A DNA stretch of 64,000 bases from GCA-002697625 sp002697625 (GTDB taxonomy: Bacteria; Bacteroidota; Bacteroidia; Flavobacteriales; BACL11), in NCBI GenBank assembly GCA_964004625.1, contig CAXFOB010000039.1, positions 1-64,000 on the forward strand, written 5' to 3'. This document shows positions 18,173 to 27,039 of the stretch, piece by piece. Position numbers and translations under genes: made by a program. The notes under the pieces are model-generated. The model was given only the letters and a program-made list of their open reading frames with translations. It searched no databases and was not told the origin of the DNA. The stretch's first letter is position 1. Each line of letters begins with the position of its first letter.

Positions 18173-18607
18173 ATGAAAGTAAAAGTAGTAAACAAATCCA
18201 AAAACGATTTACCAAATTATTCGACAATTGCTTCAGCAGGAATGGATTTAAGAGCAAATATTGATGCACCAATATTACTAAAACCTCTATCGAGAACAAT
18301 TGTAAGAACAGGAATATTTATGGAGTTACCTATTGGTTACGAAGCCCAGGTAAGACCAAGAAGCGGTTTGGCTTTTAAAAAAGGTATAACTGTATTAAAC
18401 TCTCCTGGCACAATTGATGCAGATTACAGAGGAGAGATTGGTGTTATATTAGTGAATTTATCAGATGAGGAATTTATTATAGAAGATGGAGAAAGAATAG
18501 CTCAGATGGTTCTATCTAAACACGAACAAGTTAATTGGTTTGAAGTAGAAACTCTTGAAGAAACCGAAAGAGGTTCTGGAGGTTTTGGAAGTACAGGGTT
18601 AAAATAA
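18173..18607 (+). CDS. dut: dUTP diphosphatase
   Basis: 144 residues, the usual size of the trimeric enzyme. All five motifs are visible: AGMDLRA near residue 24, RPRSGLAFKKG, GTIDADYRGEIGVIL with the catalytic Asp, GERIAQMV, and the C-terminal P-loop-like RGSGGFGSTG. It hydrolyses dUTP to dUMP and PPi, keeping uracil out of DNA and supplying thymidylate synthesis. It lies 2 bp after the flippase gene and 11 bp before the nucleotidyltransferase. Confidence 0.97.
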   Translation: MKVKVVNKSKNDLPNYSTIASAGMDLRANIDAPILLKPLSRTIVRTGIFMELPIGYEAQVRPRSGLAFKKGITVLNSPGTIDADYRGEIGVILVNLSDEEFIIEDGERIAQMVLSKHEQVNWFEVETLEETERGSGGFGSTGLK

Positions 18608-18618
18608 AAAATAAAGAA

Positions 18619-19620
18619 ATGAAAATAATAGTACCAATGGCTGGGAGGGGGTCCCGATTAAGACCACATACACTTACAATACCAAAACCATTAATCCCAG
18701 TTGCTGGAAAGCCAATAGTACAGAGGTTAGTAGAAGATATTGTCAAAGTTTGTGGGAAAGAAGTTGAAGAAATAGCTTTTATAATAGGTGATTTTGGACA
18801 AGAGGTAGAGGATAGTTTAATTAAAGTTGCGGAGGGATTGGGAGCAAAAGGATCGATTTATCATCAAGACAAACCCCTCGGCACTGCTCATGCAATTTTA
18901 TGTGCAAAAGAATCTTTAGAAGGAAATTGTGTAGTAGCATTTGCTGATACTTTATTTAAAGCAGATTTTACGTTAGACAATTCAAAGGATGGAATAATTT
19001 GGGTAAGTCAAATTGACGACCCCTCTGATTTTGGAGTAGTGAAGTTAAATAAAGATAACATAATTACAGATTTTGTGGAAAAGCCCCAAACTTTTGTTTC
19101 AGATTTAGCTATAATTGGAATTTATTACTTTAATGATGGTGTGTTCCTTAAAAACGAACTACAATATTTATTAGATAATAATATAAAAGATAACGGAGAA
19201 TACCAATTAACAAACGCTTTAGAGAACATGAAAAATAAAGGAACTAATTTTTCTCCCGGAAAAGTTGATGAATGGTTGGATTGCGGAAATAAGAAAGCAA
19301 CCGTATATACTAACGAGAGAGTTTTGGAATATAATGGAAACATTATATCAAACTCTTCTAAAATAGAAGACTCAGAAATTATAGAGCCTTGTTTTATTGG
19401 AGAAAATGTTGTTATTAAAAACTCTAAAATAGGACCTCATGTGTCTATAGGAGGCAATACAACTATAGAAAATAGCGTTATTACAAAATCAATTATTCAA
19501 AATGACACTTTTGTAAAAGAAGCAATTTTAAATAACTCTATGATTGGGAATAAATCACTATTTAATGGCAATAATATAAATCAAGAAGTAAGTATTGGAG
19601 ATTTTTCTCAAGTAAAATAA
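18619..19620 (+). CDS. Sugar-phosphate nucleotidyltransferase with C-terminal left-handed beta-helix
   Basis: 333 residues. The N-terminal nucleotide-binding motif GRGSRLRPHTLTIPKPLIPV and the later DTLFKADF and WLDCGNK segments define the glucose-1-phosphate thymidylyl/uridylyltransferase superfamily. The last 90 residues have hexapeptide-type repeats (PCFIGENVVIKNSKIGPHVS), a left-handed beta-helix often seen in GlmU-like and archaeal homologues. It would make an NDP-sugar for the glycans handled by the nearby flippase. The exact sugar and nucleotide are not deducible. Its TAA overlaps the next ATG by one base. Confidence 0.87.
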   Translation: MKIIVPMAGRGSRLRPHTLTIPKPLIPVAGKPIVQRLVEDIVKVCGKEVEEIAFIIGDFGQEVEDSLIKVAEGLGAKGSIYHQDKPLGTAHAILCAKESLEGNCVVAFADTLFKADFTLDNSKDGIIWVSQIDDPSDFGVVKLNKDNIITDFVEKPQTFVSDLAIIGIYYFNDGVFLKNELQYLLDNNIKDNGEYQLTNALENMKNKGTNFSPGKVDEWLDCGNKKATVYTNERVLEYNGNIISNSSKIEDSEIIEPCFIGENVVIKNSKIGPHVSIGGNTTIENSVITKSIIQNDTFVKEAILNNSMIGNKSLFNGNNINQEVSIGDFSQVK

Positions 19621-21329
19621 TGAAGAAAACACTTTTTATATTTTTTACTTTTCTCTTGTGTGTTATAACAGTTAACGCACAAAAAAAATCTTTTTTTCCA
19701 GGAGGATCAAAGAGAAATGTCACAAAAAACAAACATCTAAAAGAAGACAGGTCAAAGAATGAGTATCAATATAAAATCAACTTTTATTCTGCTTTAAAAC
19801 AAAAATCTCTAGAAAATTACGACCAAGCAATTAAGTATTTTGAAAAGTGTATTAAAATAGACGGAACACAAGCTAGCCCTCATTATGAATTGTCCCAGAT
19901 TTACTTTATCCAAGACAATCTATCAGAAAGTTTAAAACATTCTAAAACATCATATACTTTATCTCCTAAAAATAAATGGTACGCTTTGTTTTATGCTGAA
20001 AATTTATTTTCAAACAAAAAGTTTTATGAGGCTATAAGAGTTTATAAAAACTTGATAAAGCAAGACAATAAAACGGAAGACTATTATTTGGAACTTGCTA
20101 TTTGTTATTTGTATAACAATGATTTAATGTCTGCTATAAAAACCTATAACTCATTAGAGAAGTTTAAGGGTTTAAATCATTATACAAGCACTCAAAAATA
20201 TAAGATTTATATAGAACTGAAGGACTTTAAAAGTGCTGCAAAAGAGTTGGAGTTATTTTTAAAGAAAAATCCATATGACATACAGATTTATGAGATGCTT
20301 TCGGATTGTTATATATTAGATAATAATTTTGATAAAGCTTTTGAAACCCTAAAAAAACTCTCTGAAATAAATCCCGGTTCTGGCGCGGTACACCTAACAC
20401 TCTCAGATTTTTATTTACAAAATGGAAATATCCCAGAATATCAAAAAGAACTTAAGATTGCATTCAAATCCAACAAAATAGACGCTCAATCTAAAGTAAG
20501 AAAGATAGGACCCTTATTAACTCCAATTTATGAAAACAATCTTGAAGATATAGACTTTGTATTAGAGTTAAGTAAGATTTTTGTAGATAACCACCCGGAT
20601 AACGAGATGTCGAATTATATATATGCTGATTTACTTAGGATAACTAAGGATATTGACAACTCTATATCCTACTATAAAAAAGTGGTGGAAATTAATCCTA
20701 ATCAACAAGACGCGTGGATTGATTTACTTTTCTTAGAGTTGCAAAAAAACCGAATTCAAAATCTTATTACAGATTCTGAAGCCGCTTTAGAGTTGTTTCC
20801 AACCAATCCTACTTTTTATTATTTAAATGGTTTGGCATATTTTTATAATCAAGAATATAATAAAACAATAGAAACTTTAGGGGTTGGGGTCAATTTTCTG
20901 TTTGACAATCCCACATTATCGTCTGAAATGTATTCTATTTTAGGAAACACATATAATGAATTAGAAGACTACAATAATTCAGATAAATCATATGATTTAG
21001 CTTTAGAGTATTTACCGGAAAATGTAACAGTTTTAAATAATTATGCCTATTACCTTTCTTTAAGAGGTGAAAACCTGGAAAAAGCTAAACAAATGTCCAA
21101 AAAGACCCTAGAGTTATTTCCTGAAGAAGCAAATTATTTAGATACTTACGCTTGGATATTATATAAAATGAAAGATTATGAATCTGCTAAAGTTTTTATG
21201 CTACAAGCAATTGATTTAGCAGAGAGTAAAACGTTTTACAATCACCTGTCAGATATTCTAACTGAATTAGGTGAGCTGGAAGATGCGAAAAAATATAAAT
21301 TAAAAGCTAAAGAGTTTGACAGTGAATAA
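19620..21329 (+). CDS. Secreted tetratricopeptide-repeat protein
   Basis: 569 residues. A signal peptide (TLFIFFTFLLCVITVNAQ) is followed by a basic linker and then TPR repeats across almost the whole mature protein (for example YDQAIKYFEKCIKIDGTQAS, and near the C-terminus DYNNSDKSYDLALEYLPEN). No enzymatic motif is visible. TPR arrays act as protein-binding scaffolds, here in the periplasm. The gene overlaps the nucleotidyltransferase by one base and is followed by the DUF4292 lipoprotein and the EnvC-like gene, a group I associate with Bacteroidota envelope assembly. Precise partner unknown. Confidence 0.85.
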   Translation: MKKTLFIFFTFLLCVITVNAQKKSFFPGGSKRNVTKNKHLKEDRSKNEYQYKINFYSALKQKSLENYDQAIKYFEKCIKIDGTQASPHYELSQIYFIQDNLSESLKHSKTSYTLSPKNKWYALFYAENLFSNKKFYEAIRVYKNLIKQDNKTEDYYLELAICYLYNNDLMSAIKTYNSLEKFKGLNHYTSTQKYKIYIELKDFKSAAKELELFLKKNPYDIQIYEMLSDCYILDNNFDKAFETLKKLSEINPGSGAVHLTLSDFYLQNGNIPEYQKELKIAFKSNKIDAQSKVRKIGPLLTPIYENNLEDIDFVLELSKIFVDNHPDNEMSNYIYADLLRITKDIDNSISYYKKVVEINPNQQDAWIDLLFLELQKNRIQNLITDSEAALELFPTNPTFYYLNGLAYFYNQEYNKTIETLGVGVNFLFDNPTLSSEMYSILGNTYNELEDYNNSDKSYDLALEYLPENVTVLNNYAYYLSLRGENLEKAKQMSKKTLELFPEEANYLDTYAWILYKMKDYESAKVFMLQAIDLAESKTFYNHLSDILTELGELEDAKKYKLKAKEFDSE

Positions 21330-22068
21330 ACACATTTTCATATTGCTTTTATGTTTTGGATTTTCTTCATGTTCTTTGTTAAAAAACAATAATATATTAG
21401 TTGAAAAACCATCCGATCAAACGTATAATATTGAAAATAAAATAACAGAATTAAATATATCTCCCGATAGGGTTTCTTTAAATTCAAAAATAAAAATTAA
21501 TAAAGAAGGTGAAAAAACAGAAATTAATTCCATTATTCGTGTTAAAAAAGACAGTGTAATTTGGATTTCTTTAAAAGCTCCTTTAGGAATTGAAATCTTA
21601 AGAACAATGATAACCCCAGACTCTATTTATTTTATGAACAGAATAGATAAAACATATTTTGTAAAACCCATTTCTCATATAAAGAATGTGGTCAAAACGG
21701 ATATAAACTACTTTCAAATTCAAGAAATATTGTTTTCATCACCCAGGATGCTCAATTCTAGAATTGTTCCAGATAAATCAAAAATTGGAAAATATATTTC
21801 TAAATCTGAATACGCTACATATATTATAAACAACCTTTATAGAGTTGAAAAAATGGAATTATCAGATAATGAGAACAAAAAACTAACCATTACTTTTACT
21901 AACTATTCTTTTTTTGAAGACATAAAATCATACTATCCAAAAAACTTATATATAGAAATAAGCTCTGAAGAAAAATTTATTGCTAATATAGATTTTTCAA
22001 AAATTGAGTTTAATAAAAATTCCTTATTAAGCTTTAAAATACCATCTTCATATGTTAAAGTTAACTAA
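21322..22068 (+). CDS. DUF4292 family lipoprotein
   Basis: About 249 residues. I place the start at GTG 21322, with TTG 21316 as an alternative two codons earlier; both lie within the end of the TPR gene. The lipobox GFSSCS gives lipidation at Cys18 (counting from the GTG). The mature region, with LNSKIKINKEGEKTEIN and VWISLKAPLGIEILRTMITP, matches the DUF4292 family, whose beta-rich fold resembles LolA/LolB-like lipoprotein carriers. An outer-membrane-biogenesis role is an inference. It overlaps the EnvC-like gene by 17 bp. Confidence 0.82.
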   Translation: MNKHIFILLLCFGFSSCSLLKNNNILVEKPSDQTYNIENKITELNISPDRVSLNSKIKINKEGEKTEINSIIRVKKDSVIWISLKAPLGIEILRTMITPDSIYFMNRIDKTYFVKPISHIKNVVKTDINYFQIQEILFSSPRMLNSRIVPDKSKIGKYISKSEYATYIINNLYRVEKMELSDNENKKLTITFTNYSFFEDIKSYYPKNLYIEISSEEKFIANIDFSKIEFNKNSLLSFKIPSSYVKVN

Positions 22069-23305
22069 ATATTTGTTTTTTGTAATCTGTGTATTTTCAC
22101 TAAACGACCTGTACCCCCAAAGTAAAGAGCAGTTAAAAAAGGAGAAAGAGCAACTTGAACAAGAAATAAAAGACACAAATAAAAAGTTAAAAAAAGAAAA
22201 GAAGAAAAAAAACACAGCTTTAAATCAATTAAAACTTTCAAATAAAAAAATTAATCAACATCTCCAACTTCTTTCCAACCTTGAGAAGTCTATTAATATT
22301 CAAAATTTTAATATTAATAAAATAGAAAGAGACATTGAAGATATCGAAATAAAAATTTTAATGAAAGAAGATGAGCTGTCTTTATCAAAACAGGTATATT
22401 CCAAATTAATTTACCAATCTCATATTTGGAACAACACCTATAATGAAACTTACTTTCTTATTTCTTCTACAGATTTAAATCAACTATTTAAAAGGAAACA
22501 ATATTTAAAACAACTTACACTACATAGGGTAAATCAGATAAGGAAAATTAAAATTATTACAAAGGAGTTAAAAAACACAAAGTCAGAGTTAGAAGAAACA
22601 AAGGAGAATTTACAACAAGCAAAGTTAGCAAAGGAAGTATTCTTTTCTGAAAAGAACAGTCAAACAGAAACACTAGAGTCAGAAAAAATTAGAAATTCAG
22701 AAATAGTTTCAAGAATTAAAGAAAATGAGCAGTTTTACAGAAACGAACTTTTAGTTAAACAGAAAGAATCTAAAGCAATAGAAGAAGAAATAAAGAAAAT
22801 TATAGAGGAAGAAATAAGAAAGGCAAGAGCAGAAGCAGAAAACAACAACACAGGATCTCCCCTTACCCCAGAAGCAATGGAGCTGTCTGCAAATTTTGCC
22901 TCTAATCAGGGGCTCCTCCCCTGGCCATTAGAAAAAGGAATTATTACAGAAAGGTATGGAATACAGACAAACAAACATATTGCCGGTGTAGAAACAAAAA
23001 ATAATGGAATTAATTTCCAAACAGATGAGGAACAGTCTGTCAGGGTGGTTTTTGACGGAACTGTTTCAAGAATATTTTTGATAAAAGGAAAGGGGAAGGC
23101 AATTCTTGTGTCCCACGGTGGTTACTTTACAGTTTATTCCGGATTAAAAGATGTAGTTGTAAAAGCCGGGGAAAAAGTTATTTCAAAACAAAAACTAGGA
23201 ACAGTTGTAACCTCTGAATTACAAGGAGAAACAGAACTTCATTTTGAAATTTGGAAAGGAAAAGAAACACAAAATCCAGTAAAATGGCTTTACAAGGCCA
23301 AATAA
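22052..23305 (+). CDS. EnvC-like murein hydrolase activator (degenerate LytM domain)
   Basis: 417 residues: signal peptide, a long Lys/Glu-rich coiled coil (about residues 25-270), then a C-terminal LytM fold. The zinc site looks broken: where active enzymes have H-x-G-x-D this protein has NNGINF, and in place of HLHFEI it has TELHFEI, so the first His of HxH is lost. That pattern is known in EnvC and NlpD, which do not cut peptidoglycan but activate amidases at the division site. The domain arrangement agrees. It lies after the DUF4292 gene, with a 36-bp gap holding a promoter box before tatA. Confidence 0.88.
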   Translation: MLKLTKYLFFVICVFSLNDLYPQSKEQLKKEKEQLEQEIKDTNKKLKKEKKKKNTALNQLKLSNKKINQHLQLLSNLEKSINIQNFNINKIERDIEDIEIKILMKEDELSLSKQVYSKLIYQSHIWNNTYNETYFLISSTDLNQLFKRKQYLKQLTLHRVNQIRKIKIITKELKNTKSELEETKENLQQAKLAKEVFFSEKNSQTETLESEKIRNSEIVSRIKENEQFYRNELLVKQKESKAIEEEIKKIIEEEIRKARAEAENNNTGSPLTPEAMELSANFASNQGLLPWPLEKGIITERYGIQTNKHIAGVETKNNGINFQTDEEQSVRVVFDGTVSRIFLIKGKGKAILVSHGGYFTVYSGLKDVVVKAGEKVISKQKLGTVVTSELQGETELHFEIWKGKETQNPVKWLYKAK

Positions 23306-23317
23306 TAAAATTTATCC

Positions 23318-23325
23318 TAAATTTG
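23318..23325 (+). promoter_or_regulatory. Candidate -7 promoter box for tatA
   Basis: TAAATTTG matches TAnnTTTG and lies 16 nt before the ATG of tatA, in the 36-bp gap after the EnvC-like gene. Confidence 0.45.
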
Positions 23326-23341
23326 CATAAAAATTAATATT

Positions 23342-23530
23342 ATGAATCCAACTTTATTATTAGGTTTACCCGGAGGTCCAGAATGGTTAATTATTTTGTT
23401 AATTGTATTATTATTATTCGGTGGAAAAAAATTACCAGGATTAATGAAAGGGCTTGGCAAGGGTATAAAGGAGTTTAAAGACGCTAAAAACGACACTAGC
23501 AAAGAGTTAGAAGAAAAGGACGAAAATTAA
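23342..23530 (+). CDS. tatA: Sec-independent translocase subunit TatA/E
   Basis: 62 residues: a single N-terminal membrane helix (EWLIILLIVLLLFGGKKLPGL), the conserved FGGKKLP hinge, and an amphipathic helix (LMKGLGKGIKEFKDA) followed by a charged tail. This is the complete TatA layout. TatA oligomers form the passage for folded proteins carrying twin-arginine signals. tatC is not in the window. The gene has its own promoter box and lies 17 bp before gatA. Confidence 0.93.
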   Translation: MNPTLLLGLPGGPEWLIILLIVLLLFGGKKLPGLMKGLGKGIKEFKDAKNDTSKELEEKDEN

Positions 23531-23547
23531 TCTTCAAAACCTTTGAA

Positions 23548-24972
23548 TTGAAAAATTACACCTCTTATAATGAGACAATAAAAGCAATTAAGAGTAAGGA
23601 AACTTCTTGCTATAATATTGTTAAAAATTACCAAAAAACGATATTAGAAAAGAACTCTGAAATTAATGCATTTGTAGATGTTTTTTCTGAAGAATCTTTA
23701 CAAACAGCTAAGAAAGTAGATAAAAAAATCACTGAAGGAAAAGCTGGAAAATTAGCTGGAATGGTAATTGGTATAAAAGATAATATTTGTATCAAAAATC
23801 AAAATGTATCAGCGTCTTCTAAAATTTTAGCAGGATTTAAATCTTTGTATAATGCAACCGTCATTGAAAGATTGTTAGAAGAAGACGCTATAATAATAGG
23901 AAATTTGAATTGTGATGAGTTCGCTATGGGTAGTGGAAATGAACACTCTGTAAATGGAGTTGTAAGAAATCCACATAACACCACTAAAGTTCCAGGGGGT
24001 TCGTCTGGGGGGTCAGCAGCAGCGGTAGCGGCTAATATGTGTTTAGCTGCATTGGGTTCAGATACCGGAGGTTCAATTCGTCAACCAGCAGCGTTTTGTG
24101 GTTTAGTTGGTTTAAAACCAACCTATTCAAGAGTTTCCCGTTATGGATTGATAGCATACGCCTCTTCATTTGATCAAATTGGAACGATAACTAATAACAT
24201 TGAGGATTCAGCATTAATCTTAGAGGTTATTTCGGGAAAAGATGAAAGAGACAGCACTTCTTCTTCTAAAAAAGTAGATGAGTATTCTAATTTTTTGAAA
24301 AAAGAAACAAAAAAAATAGCTGTTTTAAAGGATTGTTTAGAACGTGATGGAATAGATATTGAGGTGAAACAAAAAGTTGAAAAAACAATTACAGAATTAG
24401 AAAAAAAAGGACATACAATAGAATATGTTTCTTTCCCATATTTAGATTTTTTAGTCCCCACATATTATGTGTTAACCACAGCAGAAGCCTCATCAAACCT
24501 TGCGAGGTTTGATGGAGTGCATTATGGATATAGAACAGAAAAACCTAAAGACTTAGAAGAAACATATGTAAAATCAAGAACTGAAGGATTTGGAGATGAG
24601 GTAAAAAGAAGAATTATGTTAGGAACCTTTGTATTAAGTGCTGGATATAAAGACGCTTACTATAAGAAGGCTCAACAAGTTAGAAGATTGGTTCAAAATA
24701 TGACAAAGGAATTATTAAAAGACTTTGATTTTATTTTAACACCTACAACTCCACATACAGCATTTGATATTGGGATAAAACAAAAGGACCCAACAGTAAT
24801 GTACCTAGAAGATATATTTACGGTACAAGCAAATATTACTGGTAATCCAGCTATATCACTACCCTTATACAAACATTCTAACGGCTTACCATTTGGATTA
24901 CAACTACTATCTAAAAAATTTACCGAAAGAGATTTGCTGTCCTTTTCTTCACAAATTATAAATGATTTATAA
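23548..24972 (+). CDS. gatA: Aspartyl/glutamyl-tRNA(Asn/Gln) amidotransferase subunit A
   Basis: 474 residues starting at TTG; no in-frame ATG lies close to the conserved N-terminus. It has the amidase-signature Ser-cisSer-Lys triad: Lys in GMVIGIKDNI and the serines in PGGSSGGSAAAVAA and GSDTGGSIRQPAAFCG. GatA frees ammonia from glutamine for transamidation of misacylated Glu-tRNA(Gln) or Asp-tRNA(Asn). gatB and gatC are not adjacent, so the complex is encoded in scattered loci. Unlinked placement after tatA seems not to reflect function. Confidence 0.93.
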   Translation: MKNYTSYNETIKAIKSKETSCYNIVKNYQKTILEKNSEINAFVDVFSEESLQTAKKVDKKITEGKAGKLAGMVIGIKDNICIKNQNVSASSKILAGFKSLYNATVIERLLEEDAIIIGNLNCDEFAMGSGNEHSVNGVVRNPHNTTKVPGGSSGGSAAAVAANMCLAALGSDTGGSIRQPAAFCGLVGLKPTYSRVSRYGLIAYASSFDQIGTITNNIEDSALILEVISGKDERDSTSSSKKVDEYSNFLKKETKKIAVLKDCLERDGIDIEVKQKVEKTITELEKKGHTIEYVSFPYLDFLVPTYYVLTTAEASSNLARFDGVHYGYRTEKPKDLEETYVKSRTEGFGDEVKRRIMLGTFVLSAGYKDAYYKKAQQVRRLVQNMTKELLKDFDFILTPTTPHTAFDIGIKQKDPTVMYLEDIFTVQANITGNPAISLPLYKHSNGLPFGLQLLSKKFTERDLLSFSSQIINDL

Positions 24973-24977
24973 TATAT

Positions 24978-26135
24978 ATGTTCTTAAACAAAATCTATTT
25001 AATCATATGTTTAAGCTTTGTACATTTCCATCTTTTACTTGCTCAGACAAACCCAATTAATGAGATAGACGTCTTATCAGACACATTAAGTTTAAATAAC
25101 CCCCAGGCTTTAGACCTTTCACTAGAGGAAGATATAATTTTAAAAAGAATGCAATCCCTAGACGACTCTTCTCCAATGGATTTTACTTATAATAAATATA
25201 CAAAATTTTACATTGACAGATATTTAGGCAAGGATTTAAAACTAATAAATAGAATGTTAGGGATTTCTGCTTATTATTTCCCAATGATGGAACAGCAGTT
25301 AGATAGGTTTCAAATTCCTTTAGAGTTAAAATATCTAGCAATTGTAGAATCATCATTAAATCCAAAAGCTAGAAGTAGATCTGGAGCAACGGGATTATGG
25401 CAGTTTATGTACCCTACAGGCAAAGAATATGGTTTAAATGTAACCTCATATATTGATGAAAGGCAAGACCCTTTAAAATCTACTATCGCAGCATGCACTT
25501 ATTTTCAGTCCTTGTATAATATGTTTGGAGATTGGAATTTAGTACTAGCAGCTTATAATGGGGGTCCTGGTTATTTAAAAAGAGTAATGGCAAAAACTGA
25601 ATTATCTGATTTTTGGGAATTACGCCCCCACTTAAGAAAAGAAACTCAAGGGTATATACCTAAGTTTATAGCTGTAAGTTATGTTATGTCCTTTTATAAA
25701 GAACTTGAAATAGAGGTTTTTGACGCTCATTTAAAAGTTTCTGAAAGAGACACGATATCTTTTAAAAGACAAACTCCATATTCTCTAGTTTCCAATATGT
25801 TTTGTGTTTCAATCGAAACTCTAAACTATTTAAACCCTTCTTTTAAAACTGAAATCTTACCAGAGGGAGAAATAATTTACTTACCATCAGATGTGCTGAT
25901 GGACGTGGTTAGAAATGAAGATTATTTTTATGAATATTTAGAAAAAGTTGACAACAAAGAAATTTTAGTTGATGAAATTAGATTAGTTTACGTAGTGCAA
26001 AAGGGAGATTATTTAGGTAAAATTGCAAGAGAATACGGATTAACCGTTCCAAATATTAAACAATGGAATAAACTACATTCGGATAACTTATCGATAGGAG
26101 ATCAACTAATTTTATATATACCAGATGAAAATTAA
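24978..26135 (+). CDS. MltD-like lytic murein transglycosylase with SLT and LysM domains
   Basis: 385 residues. After a signal peptide (ending near LLLAQ) the SLT domain covers about residues 100-240, with the catalytic Glu in AIVESSLNP and the following GATGLWQFMYPTG and AAYNGGPG motifs. A C-terminal LysM domain (YVVQKGDYLGKIAREYGLTV) binds peptidoglycan, and a weaker LysM-like stretch precedes it (YSLVSNMFCVSIETLNYLN). It cleaves the glycan strand to 1,6-anhydroMurNAc products in the periplasm. It begins 5 bp after gatA and overlaps the DUF4837 gene by 11 bp. Confidence 0.92.
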   Translation: MFLNKIYLIICLSFVHFHLLLAQTNPINEIDVLSDTLSLNNPQALDLSLEEDIILKRMQSLDDSSPMDFTYNKYTKFYIDRYLGKDLKLINRMLGISAYYFPMMEQQLDRFQIPLELKYLAIVESSLNPKARSRSGATGLWQFMYPTGKEYGLNVTSYIDERQDPLKSTIAACTYFQSLYNMFGDWNLVLAAYNGGPGYLKRVMAKTELSDFWELRPHLRKETQGYIPKFIAVSYVMSFYKELEIEVFDAHLKVSERDTISFKRQTPYSLVSNMFCVSIETLNYLNPSFKTEILPEGEIIYLPSDVLMDVVRNEDYFYEYLEKVDNKEILVDEIRLVYVVQKGDYLGKIAREYGLTVPNIKQWNKLHSDNLSIGDQLILYIPDEN

Positions 26136-27039
26136 TTTTATAATACTGAGTTTTATAGTATTGTTTTCGTGTAATAATATTTCAGAAAAAAAGAGAATGC
26201 TTTCAGAAAACACGGGGAAACAGAATGAAATTATATTAGTTATTCAGGACAAGGAATGGGAGGGCTCTATTGGAAAAATACTAAAAAACACTTTTGAAAT
26301 AGAAATACCTGGACTTCCACAATCAGAACGTTTATTTAATTTGGTTCAAATTAATCCTTCTGAATTTAGCAGGTTTTTTCGGACACATAAAAACATAATT
26401 TTTGTTGGAGAAGGAATAAAAGATTCATACACAAAAAATAAATGGGCTAAAGCCCAAATTGTAATGTATTTAGACTCTAAGTCAGATAAATCGATATTTG
26501 AAAAATCTTGTAACAAAGCATTAAATTTTTTAAATCGAAAGGAGCTAGAAAATATAAAGTACACTTATAAAAACGGTCATAATACAGAAGCAAGAAGATA
26601 CATAAAAGAAAATTTTGGTATTGATATATTTTTACCTACAGAATATACTGTTTCATTAAAAAATGAAGAGATATTTATTTCAGATTTTCACTCCTTTAAT
26701 GAAAAACAAGATCTTTTAAAATATATCTTAGTTTATGAAATTAATCCCAAACAAGACAATATTCAAAATGAAATAATTCGTATTACCGACTCTGTTTTGG
26801 CAGTACAAGTGAAGGGTGGGGCGGATGGAACATATGTTCAGTTAGATAGTAAAACACCATTAACCCAGTCAGATGGACTTTACAGAGGAATGTGGACACT
26901 TAAAAACGGTTTCATGGCAGGGCCATTTATTATGAAATCAAGATATATTGAAGATAGAATTATAATTTCTTTAGGATTAGTTTTTTATCCTAACGAGAGT
27001 AAAAGAGATTATGTAAGGACTTTTGAAGCTATTCTTTAA
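26125..27039 (+). CDS. DUF4837 family lipoprotein
   Basis: 304 residues. The lipobox VLFSCN places the lipid on Cys16. The mature region contains the IILVIQDKEWEGSIGKILK start and a late GGADGTYVQLDSKTPL...RGMWTLKNGFMAGPF region typical of DUF4837, a Bacteroidota family of unknown function. It is probably attached to the inner or outer membrane facing the periplasm. The overlap with the transglycosylase gene suggests a shared role in wall turnover, but this is only inference. The stop codon overlaps that of the convergent secreted-protein gene by 4 bp. Confidence 0.83.
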   Translation: MKINFIILSFIVLFSCNNISEKKRMLSENTGKQNEIILVIQDKEWEGSIGKILKNTFEIEIPGLPQSERLFNLVQINPSEFSRFFRTHKNIIFVGEGIKDSYTKNKWAKAQIVMYLDSKSDKSIFEKSCNKALNFLNRKELENIKYTYKNGHNTEARRYIKENFGIDIFLPTEYTVSLKNEEIFISDFHSFNEKQDLLKYILVYEINPKQDNIQNEIIRITDSVLAVQVKGGADGTYVQLDSKTPLTQSDGLYRGMWTLKNGFMAGPFIMKSRYIEDRIIISLGLVFYPNESKRDYVRTFEAIL

